A DNA stretch of 64,000 bases from Marisa cornuarietis (lineage: Eukaryota > Mollusca > Gastropoda > Architaenioglossa > Ampullariidae): assembly GCA_004794655.1 (NCBI GenBank), contig SMMW01000606.1, positions 252,501 through 316,500 of the forward strand. Direction: 5' to 3'. A program made the position numbers and the translations under genes. The notes below the pieces were generated by a model. It was not told the DNA's origin. It worked only from the letters and a program-made list of their open reading frames with translations, and ran no database searches. How positions within the stretch are numbered: the first letter of the stretch is position 1; every line of letters starts with the position of its first letter. Positions 25,383-37,300 of the stretch are shown piece by piece.

Positions 25383-28300
25383 TCAACTGTCACATACCCA
25401 TTCATCTTCTTCCACACCCTCTGCTAAGTCTTGAGGTAATGGTTCTGATGACAACTCCAGTTTACCAACCATAGCTGTCATCAGCTGAAAAACAAGATAT
25501 ATAGTTTGATTATCTGTTGCTAGCTGGAAGTGAGACCACATAAATGTATTTGTCACCAAAAAAGTGAGGATTGTGGGTCATAGGTTTAAATGTCACATCT
25601 CTCCAAATGTGCCCCCTGCTTATAGGGCTGGATTATCTCTCCCTGATAATTACATGCTTAGCTGCAGAGTTGACATAAAACATCAACCTGGCTAGAATCT
25701 AGATATATCTAAGCTTCCAGCCATCACTATACCATCTGCTGCAAAATCTTTGTGACTTCAACTGTCATCAGTAAAATGTGGTCAAGCTGTTTTTATGGTC
25801 ACATAAACAAATACTAATGCAAACCTGTATGGAAGTTGCAAGCTATTTCAAATATTGGTATAAAAGGAAGAGTAGATGATGAAATTGTATGAAACAGCTG
25901 AATCTGCTGTTTAGATAAAGGCAACAGTATGTCAGTGTTCACTTCATAGTATTAATTGATGTGATTCATTGCCCAAAATATGCATCTGGGGATGTGCAGC
26001 CTCAGAATATACTTGACTGTTTTAGTCTGACTTTGTTTTGGTCAGAAACTATTAGGCAATTTCAGTACACAGAAAATCAAAAAAAGAACTTTCCTTTACC
26101 AAGTTAAAATGAGAGTCTGGTCAGACACTCAGTGTAGTTCAAATGTTTAATTCTTTTAACAAGCACAGAAAGATTGATTCTTAGGTTATTTTTCACTAAA
26201 ATCTTTAGTGAAAAGTTGATTATCTAAAATGAATGGGTTATGGCGTCTGAAAATATTCTCAATCTCCTTGTCAAAATTGATAAATTTTTATAAGTAGAAG
26301 AACAGCCACAGCTTGTTATCTTGCCATTACCACCTCTCGCCACATATTCTGTGGCAGAACGGATTTCTACCAAAGTTATCCTTAGTTATGGATTATATGC
26401 TGCAACCTTTAATTCTTCCCCAACATTCGTAACAGATGGACTGTACAAAATTTGTGTGGGTTGTCTCAAAATTTTAAAGCTTAAGACAAACAGCAAAAAA
26501 AAAAAAAAAAGGGGGGGGGGGAAGGAAAAAACATCACCTCATCTTTTTTCTGCTCATCTGATTTGTACACATTGGGGTTGTAGCTTTCATATTTCTTGGG
26601 TTTGGGTTCTTCCAACGGTGCCTCGCTCACTGGTGCAAAAGTGTTCAGTCATGATGTAACTAAACAACTAAACAATTGAATTTAAGTTAATTGATCAAAG
26701 TTATCTTGATAACAAAATTTCAAACTTCACTAACCTATGAATGTCTACCAGTTTTAGTTTCATCAAGTTGTTTTGGTCTAACACATGCTAGTAAAAATAC
26801 TTGTTGAAATTGACAACTGATGATAAAAATTATTTCCCCTCAAATATGTTAAGCTTTCATAATGTAGTAACTCACATAGCTTCATGCCTATAGGGTGTAA
26901 GCTGACAGTCTGAGTCTTGGTATCTTGACCTGCAAGCCACTGGTCTGCTGTCAGTGCAGGTTCCCATGTCACACGTGTGTCAGGGAACAAATCATCCTGG
27001 AAGTATTCTGTCTGAAAAAGTACATTTAAACAAATATGGCATATGCCAGTGGACTAATATTGAGCAGATTTTATTTTGGATAAATTTTTTTTTATATAAT
27101 TTTCTTCTTTGATGGTTAGGAAATTTCTTGTTGGGCCACATTTTTAAGAAATGGATTGATCACAATTCTTTCTTTTTTTTTAGCTTAGGTTTTTAATTCT
27201 TGCTTTTGGAATAATCTTATACTATAAAAAATGATAATAGTCTATTTGCTAGAAGACCAAGCTATGACAGACAACAGCAATGAAAAAGATAAAGGGACAT
27301 GCTTAGTAAATTTGTTGCTGCAAAATTTGAATCAGCTATATAAATGAGAAAGGGAACATCCCAGACTGAAGCATGGCATTTGCTACCAATAGAATCAACT
27401 AAATAACAAGTAGACACTGAAGTCCTGAGACAGAAACTTCATAACTTAAAAATTCACTAATCCTAACCTTATTATTCAAAACTAATCCTCCCACCACATA
27501 AAAAAAATCCTCCTCATCCAAAAGGGGAATAAAACAATGCAAAAAGAGATAATCAGCAGGACGCATATGCAAGTTGGAAGGGGGTGGGTAGGTGTGTCCA
27601 CATCAAAGTCTTACCCTCACTCTAGGTACAGTAAAACTAACTGGCTCCACAGCGTTGTTGGTTAGTCGCCAGGCTCGAGCCACCTCTACAGCTGCAACAT
27701 CCAGCTTATTACAAGGTAAAAATGCCAGGCCTTGGTGTAAGGTTGTCATATTGATGCTTGTGTTTGGAAAAAGGTAGGGGCTCTCATCACAAACCTCGTA
27801 ATTGTCAACTGTGCGTTCACCCTTGAGGAAGAAATAAGATTCATATTACTTCTCTTTGCCCTGGTAATTCTGTAGGTGGGTGGGACAAACTCACAAGGTA
27901 AAAAAAAAAAACACTTTACAAAGAGGTCCTCAGAATAGTTCATTTACATAAATCAAGAATCGACTTTATTCTTCATTTCAGTTCATTGTTATAGTATAGG
28001 ATAGGGCTCTGCACTAGGACCAGTACGCAGTAGTACAATATACAGACAAAAACGGTGCAGCATACTGAAGGTCTGCAGAAGAAAAATACTTTCAATAACA
28101 CCATACATCTCACAGTCTTTTGAAAAGTAAACTGAAAGAAATGAGTTAATTATGTACGGTGAATTCTTCATGACAATAACATGAAATAATGAAACAGAAT
28201 ATCACAGGGTTTATGACTGCACATATAAATTGCACTCCTTGACACAAAGTCACACAAAATGATAAGTGCAACAGTACCCTGGCATGGAGGTAAATAACTC

Positions 28301-31300
28301 TTGTATCTTCATCATAGTGTGGTATCAGAATGGAGGGGTTCCTTTCTAACTCCACAGTATGTAGAAGCTGCAATGTCTCAGCATTATACATAAGGAGCTG
28401 TTGATTACTTGTTCTGTGAAAAAACAAAAAAAAAAATTAAAGAAACTTGTAGTAGCTATAATTTTTGCTTTTGTTGTGTCTGTGATGAACATAAATACAT
28501 ACTGTTCGTTGCGTTATCCGTGTCTAAAGTCAATCCCATTAAAGCAAAATTATAGCTTAATAAGAATTCTCATTTAGCTAGCAAATAAGAAGACATGACA
28601 TTCAATATCAATTTTAGTTTTGAAACGTTCACTTCCAAAAACAAGAATTCCATTGAAAAAATGGCACTGTAATGAAGAATAAATTTATCTACATAAATGT
28701 TAGAAATTTGCAGATAAAGTTTATACTTTTCAAAGCCAGACACAAGAAGGTAGTGGCCATCCAACACCCAAAGAACACGAGCACCCCTTGATCCATCAGG
28801 TCCTTTTCCTTGCTGAAAGCACAAAACTATCCCCAAGCCATGCATGACACTCTGATTGCGTGCTCAGCTACGTTAGCCTTCTAAGTTATATAGTTACAAA
28901 TGTTAAAAATAAGCGGGGCTAGCAATGATGACACTATCAACAATCTTCACAAAACTGTTAGTGTAAAAAAGAATTTTATGGCACTTCTGTTTCATGTGTT
29001 TTAATAATCTGTTAATAAGAGATTAAGTACAGCCTGAATTTTCTGCAGTCTGCTAAAGTACTTAATAGTAAGATTTTGTCAAAAAAAATGTTTATGTATT
29101 AATGAAAATTTCCCATTTTAATCCATACCAAGGCGACGTCACTTTAATATTTTTCATAGACCTATCCATTGTCTTTGAAAAGATATGTGGGAAAATCAAT
29201 GCCATTGTTTCTTCAAGTGTTTTCATCTTACCCTGATGGGTACTGGAGATTTGCGAGGCTCATAGACCCTGATTAGTCCATCCTTGCACACCGTAGCACA
29301 CAGTTTGCTACAGGGACTCCACCCTATGCAGAACACCTGGCATGCACACATAGATACAAATACACATGCACATACAAATCCAGTCCATTTCCTCGTTATT
29401 TACTTTACACTCTATCATGATTTAAACAATCTTTACTGGCCACTGGCCAACATCAATAAAAAAATATCAACAGCACACATAGGTTAATTATTCATTATTA
29501 AACCTCAATATGCACACAGGTACATGCACACAGTCATGCACAAAAAAATACACTACATAATCACACACTTGAAAGCCAAGCCCAAAGTACTGAAATTTCG
29601 CTTTCACTAAAATGCAAAGCAATTAAATGATCTTTTATCATTTTAGTTTACCTTATAATGTATAGTTTCCTTGGAATATTGTTCTTAGAGGACAAACCTG
29701 ATCTTCTTGGCCCCGAAGCTGCATAACCTCTGACCTTATGCTGAGGTTCCACATACGTACTGTCATGTCATATGATGAGGACATAAGGATGTCTTTGACC
29801 AAAGGATGATAACGTACAAAGTATACTTTCTCTGAATGTCCTGTAAGAAGAAAGATAACAAAAATCAGTAACTACTCAACTGAAAGATGGTTAAAAAAAT
29901 CACTTTACACTCAAGAAAGTATAGGGAGTGTTTATGATGGCTCAAAGGAAAATGTTCCAAATAGTGATAATACATAAAAAGGAAAACAGCTAACATTTCA
30001 TAAGTGAACTAAAGATGTTGATTTTACAAACTTTACAAAAAATCTCATAAAGATCCATCACAAAGTACTATCTATTGCAATATACCTTTCAGATAAAACT
30101 CAGGTTTATCTTGGGAAGGGCCTACAGGAAGTCCTTCTGGTGGTATTTTCCATATGTTGATCCTGGCATTGTCACAGGCTGAAAAACGTTTCTAAAAATG
30201 TTGAGCTATGTCTACCATATTTAAATATATTTACACATAAAGTAGGCAATAGTTATATATAAATTAATATTTACATATTGACTCATACATAAATAAAATA
30301 TAATTAAATAAATGAGCCCATCTATACATCATAAATTAAAAACATACTAGCTTTAACATCATTCCGTAGGGGTCAAAGCATGCATGCACACACATGCACG
30401 CACACACGCATACACATAGGGTGCACATACCAACAACTAGTCGCAAGTCATCAAACGGGTCCCATACAAAGTCAGCCACTTTACTTCCATTCTGAATAGT
30501 TGGCATTTCTTCAGTTGTATTTCCCAGTCGTCCAGGCTGTGTGAGCTTAAATGTTTAAAAAGAAAGGAAATCATTGGTAGATATTTTTTTTATTTGGAGA
30601 TAACACTATGACACCTATGAAAGTTTTGACTAAAATTTTTAATCTATTATTTCCCTATAGATATGGATGAGATCTCCTAGCAACACTAAGAGCATATGAA
30701 TGCATATTTTTGTTTATGGCATAGTTTCAAAGCCTAAGGCAAATTAAAACCTCATAAAACTTGGTGTAAGGGACAAACTGTCTTTTTTAGGCACGTTTTA
30801 TGTCTACATCCACACAAACAGATGTGTGTAAAAATGGCTTCCACCACTTCCCCCTATTGAAAAAGAATTCTTTGTTTGTTTGTGTTTAATGCCATGCCAG
30901 CAACTAAGGCTATATCACGGTGAGAAAAGTAATCCTACTTTAAAATGTTTAGGGACAAAAACCCCAAGTGATATAACATCCTAAAAAATAAAAACCCATA
31001 CAAAAAGCAGAAAACACATTTGAGAGTGGGGAACATGTAAAAGGAGTGTTGTGGCCCAAAAAGGCCACCAACAAACCAAAAACTATCAGGGCATAAAAAA
31101 GCTTAAATCTTATGATAAAGTCCTATCCGCCATAAAATAGCAGTAAAAATAGCTGCCGATGGGATGGACCTAAACAAAGAAAACAAGGAGCCTGCAGTAA
31201 AAACTGCTGGTGGATACTCTGGAGTCCAGGACAAGTAATTAAAACATGTACAACATTAAAAATTCCTTGACACCAAGGACAAACTGGCGTGGTTCACCTC

Positions 31301-34300
31301 GTAAAAGGTGCGATTGCGTGGCATAGGTGTGTCCTAGTCTTATAGTCTGGAAAGAACTACCTCCTCCCACTGCACAGGACGGCTATTGAAAATAAAAACT
31401 TAAATGTTTTTACTTCAGAAGAAACTTGCCTCTAAAACTGCAATTATTCCACCAGCACCCTCAAGAGGCACAGCACAGCGATGATTGTTGGCCGCAAAGA
31501 AATCACTATCACCAGGAATGGTCTTGCACAAGTTTCTAATGTTGGTGATGTGAGTTGAAGGGTGGAGTGTTTTGCCAGTCACATATCGCAACTTTGATTG
31601 ACGGACTCCTGTCAAATATATGGAACAATAAAAATTCTCTTCCACCAACAATTAACACTTTCAGTTATCTTCAATAACATCCTACATTTTAACTTATTTA
31701 CTAAACAAAAAACTCTAAACGATTTGAACCCTTGATCACTAGTGGTAGCACAAAATTACACTGTATTTAACTACACACACCTACAGACTTACAGTAAAGA
31801 CAATGATAATTGACAAACCACTTTAAAAAGAATTTCTCAAACATTAAAGTAATTTAATTTGCAAAAAATGTATTTTTTGTTTTCTTGTAGTAAATGCTAG
31901 TGAAAGGTATTAACTGAACAGAATAGAGAGCATGTCATGAAATTAGTCACAAGGCAGATACAAAATGAATTTATTTACACAATATACACAAACAAAAAGT
32001 ACCAAATAATTAAATAATTAGAATGTATGTTAGAATTCAAATATTACAAACCATTAGATTGTTGTTTTTGGATGTGGAAGTGTAAAACCATGTCTAAGTG
32101 GGTACCCAGCAACTGTCTTAAACATGGCTCGATCTAGATGTAGATCGACTGAATCGTCTAGTTTCAAATGTAATAAAATACCTGATTTCTTACCTAAATT
32201 AGTCCTTCAAGGGAAGAAACCTATAGTAAAATAATGCTTGAAGGAACCAGTAGATTCTTCCCCTTATTTTTTTTCACAGTGGTGTGTTTGTGACACTACA
32301 CTTGCAGTACAGTGTGCGAAACAGTCACCATCACTGTCAAAACGTTCACTTTTTCCAGGAGCAAAACGTAAGGAAAGAATTAACAGAGAGATGTCAGGTT
32401 TGAGTGATGCTTCTACGCTGAGCTATTGCAGACATAGCAAATGCATTAGCAATGCTATAATGCACCTTTAAAAGCCTTGGCTGGCTTTTCAGCAGGTTCA
32501 GCAGGTGGTTTTTGTGTCTCTGATGGACCATTCAAATTGACTTTGGAAGTGGGAATGCCTGTGGATGATGAACTGGTTACACTTTTGTTGTCTTGAGCAC
32601 CAGGAATAACTGCATGATTTTTCTGCTTGACTGCTGGCTTTGGAGTAGTCACTGAGGGCTTCAAAAAAGAATTTTTCAAAGTTACAATTCAGTCCATGCT
32701 TGTGTATTCATTTAGAACATTTTTCTAAAGGGAGCGTGTGTTCAGGCAGGGAGGAGGAGAAGAAGAATGGCAAAGGGGATAAAGAGTATGCATGCAAATC
32801 TCTGTATATGCGTGCATCTGTGTGTGGGTGTGTGTGTGTTTTACACGAAGATCCACAGAATATCTCAGCTTAAGCATGAAAATGAATGGCATAAAATGAT
32901 AAGATTGGAACTGCTTACAGAAATATAGAATGACTTCATCTTTTTACCTTAACAGTGACTTCCACCTTGGCAACTGCAATTTCTTCCTGATTCGAATAGC
33001 TATACTTAGCACCATTTCCAAGCAAAAGCCCTCGTCTTTCATGCTTGACTAGTGGTTTGTTTGGTGTTGGTTTTAGTTTAGCTACCATACTATCCTGTCC
33101 TGAGAACCACTGTTCTGCTGTCAGTGCTGGTTCACCACAGGCAGTTTCAGGATACAGGTCGTCATGAAAATCTCTGTAAGACTACAACAAAGAAAACATA
33201 TATATTCAGAGGTTTGTTGGAGCAGGAATCTGGTGCTGCATAAAAAAGTTGATAAATGGCTCATCTGCATGGACAGTAAAAAAATAAAAGGTTTCTGATT
33301 GTCTAGACAAAGCAATGTTAGCAGCAACAAGCCACAGTGTTTCATTGTACACAGTCTTCACAGTACAATAGTTTATAGTTCAAAGATATCCATAGCACCT
33401 GTTGCAGCTTTTGCCAAATGTGTATAGAAAAACCTTAGTACCTTTCTTGGCACTATGAAAGGTACACTGATAATGGATTGTCTGGCTAACAGTAGCAGTC
33501 TGTCTACTTCTCCTGACATCAATTCCATTGCCCGCTTGGGTACCAAAGCAGCCCCTTTGATCTGCTCTGTGCGATCTGTCATCCCTATATTAAAATATAA
33601 TAGTTTAGACATTGTTTTCCTGTTTTCATTATTACAGGCTGAGTGATAATGTAAAAAGGTGGGATGTTACATTAGCAGCAAGAAATACAAGATTATAGAA
33701 CATTTAATGAAACATTATGTAATTTAAAAACACACTGTAACAATTGTGTGCAGTGAAACAATCTGATGCATACATCACTAAGCAATCCTTAATTAACCTT
33801 TGGGCATGGAAACTTAATGCATGTGCTTGCCTGGTTTTGCCATGGGACTATTTAAAGAATTTATATTAAAGAACACACACACACACACACACACACATAC
33901 ACAGAGTAAAGAATTTGATTGCAGAGTATTTTTCCACAAATAAAATATCTATCTCATCAAACAGATGATTCCCAAGAGCTCTCACCTTCAGCTAGGTAAG
34001 GTGACTTTTCTGTCAGCTCCAGAAATTTTATGCTGCTATCACTCTGCAGGAAGAAAGAAGATATGTTTTTATCAAGATGAAAATGAATAAAAATATATAA
34101 TTTCTTTCAGTTCTACATTTTCTGCATTTGGTGAGCCACAGTGTAAACATTAAAAGGATGACAAAACAGCACGGATTTATTTTAATCATGCTGATATATA
34201 TATATATATAAGCTGGGAAGACTGCAACTGAAAATACTACCTTTCCTGCCAGAAAAATCATCTTTGTATCTTCATCATAGAAGCACATCAATGCTCTAAG

Positions 34301-37300
34301 AAAGAAGAATAAAAAACAGAAAAATATGTAGTGTACAAATGGATGACTCAGCATTATACTTATACAGGTGTATATAAGTTTAATGATGATGATGATGATG
34401 ATGTCCATTTGTAATGCGCAGGTATCCCTTCGGAAGAATGCTCATTGCGCAGCGAAAACAAAATAAATAAATAAATAAAAAAAAAAATATGCAGGTGTAC
34501 AAACTTTAATTATCCTTCTATCTCACAAACCCCCACTTTTTTTTTAGTGCAAAAGAGATTAATTACCGAAAAGCTATCCCTACTTCTCCTCTTTCTTGCT
34601 GCTAAATCTACTTGAACTTAAAACTTAATACACATGAACCAAATTAAAATGCTAAAAAAAGGAATAAAATGTTTGAAAAAAAATATATCAATACTTTTAG
34701 ATCAGGGGTGGGGAATGTCTGGCCTGTGGTGAAATCAATTAGTCTGGCCCTGCCAAGGCAACCAAGGGCAGGACTTGAAATTGAATAAATCTAGCTTTTT
34801 TTATTAGCAGTATAAATTTATATTTAGTGAATGATGACAATAACATAGATTTTGAGAGGCTAGTATGGTACATCCAAAATGTGAAAAACATGGCACATGA
34901 TTACATGACAGGAGAGACAACTGCTTCTCATGGGCAGCATTGACTCAAAGGATAGTCAGTGTCAGGCATGCTGGGAGTGTATATGTTGCAAAAGTGTTAA
35001 CATACTGTAACAAAACTTTGTCGATCGTTACCAAACCAAGTAGGCTAATTTTTAAGACGATAATTTTTAAATGTCTCACAAATTATGTTACAAATATATA
35101 AATTGCCCTTGGCAGAAAAAAATTCCCTACCCCTGATTTAGATGAATGTTAAAGAGAGGTGTGGTGGCAGAGATGTGTGGGTGGTATATTATACATTTCC
35201 TTTTACCCAGTTCCTTGTGCATCACTGGTGACAAGTGGTGACTGTAATGCTCGAATGTCCCACAGCTTATATTCCCTTTGCTGATTCTGAAAAAAAAAGT
35301 TTACAGGAAGCAGTATTTTTAAGTACTTTACATAAAGATCAAGTAAGGAAAAGCAAACCTTCCCACATTTGTTGAAAATTTTCTACATGCACTATTGTAG
35401 ATAGTAAATTTCTGTAAAATTAAAGCAACAAGTAATGCAAGCATGTAAGTCCTGAGAAAACATACTCATCTGTAAAAATAAAACAAGAGTAATCTGTATA
35501 AAAAAAACTTTAAAGGAATCACAACAAATAATACTTTACAAAGCAACAAAAACAATGATAAAAATACAAAAGTGGTTGGCACATTTGAGGCAGAAGATGC
35601 ACAAATATGCAAATACAAGGCAGCATACTTTTCCTAGTTGACCAGCTTGTGAAAAGGAAACCTGATGCATTAAAGGGCTAGGGAAGGAAAGGAAGTAAGA
35701 ATGAGGAGAATAATAACTCTACCATGAGGTCATGGTGTCAGACACCTGGCTCCCTATAAGTGACTGAAAGGTTATGTAACTACCTTCGAGTTAGTTACCT
35801 CTTACTTTTTTTTTTCTTTCTTTTTTTGTATAGAACATTGCCCTAGTGTGGACTGGCTCAATGCACTGTGTATGATCAAGACACATATACTTCACTTTCT
35901 AATAAACAACACTCCCAGACATGCTTGCTAACAATTAGAACATGGACTACACCTAACCTCATATCAACTCAACGCATCTATTCAGTAGAAGACTTACCCT
36001 GTTAAATCCTGTTGAGAAGATATATTCAGTCTCTCCAAGCCACAAGACACGTGTGTCCTTGACATTCTGGTGCCCTTCTGTTTCCTGCGTTTATACAAAA
36101 TCCTTCATCATTCATACATAAAGGTATAGTATGTTGTAAACTTGTTATTTACTTTCACGTGGTGATGTGGTCCAATGCATATTGTAATGTTTTTATTACA
36201 ATGCTGGTGTACTCAAGTTAAGGATTTTACTGATCTGTTGCATATGTAATATTGTAATATAACTGCATGCTTTAGCAACTTCTTTAACACATATATGTAA
36301 ATTTTCATGTACTCTTTACTCAACTAGAACCATTACAAACAGGTGCCTTTAAATTTTATAAACATATATAGGACTTATACTTTATTCAAGTTAACAGAGC
36401 ACAGTATGAAAATCTTTATGTAGATTAAGATAATTCTGTAAATATTTATTTTCAACAGCAGAAGGTAAAATTTAAATTAATCTGAGGTATTTATAACTGG
36501 GTTTCTTTCTCACCAATAGTTTTTAAAGAATACAAAAGAAGTCAAAGAAAACAATTATATATGTCACCTTGCTTTTGTGTTTTCCAGATATTGTCTAACA
36601 ATTGAAAGATGCTTGGTAGTAGTTGGAAAATTTAATATATTTGGTTTGTTAAACAGTCAATGCAGAGAGAAATGATATTCTGTTTATACATCACATCCAA
36701 TTACTTCCTAATCTTTTAATTATTCATTTTTGATTTCCTGTCATCATGCACTAAAGGTCACAGCCAAACTTTTGTATATATGATTGATTGAAAACTGACT
36801 GACAATTTGCCAGCTCCAACTTACTTGAACAATCGCATTTCCGCGAAGATCTAAGAGCCGAAATTGCTTATCTTTGCAAGTAGATGCTATTATGGATCCA
36901 GTACTTCTCCAAGAAATGCTCTGCACATGGTCACCATGGACACTGCTTGCTGAAGAGAGAATGAAAAGCTGCTGAATGATGATAGTGTGGCAATATATAC
37001 AAATTTATGGACTCTTTCCTGTCATATCAGAAATTTCAATTAAAAACTCAGACCAATACCTTACTGAAACAGCACAAGGTAATGCTAAATTTATCTTTAA
37101 AGGGAGCTCTTTTTTTTGAAACAGGAAATCAAAGAAAACAAAACACTATAAATAAGTGAATATAAATGAATAAATGTGCCAGAAAAACTAACCACAATTT
37201 TCTTTTCCTGCAGCAACATCAAAGATTTTGATGCTTTTGTCAGTTGACACTGAAAGGACCCCTTCTGCTGTTGGATGCCAGAGAACATTCTCTATGCGAT

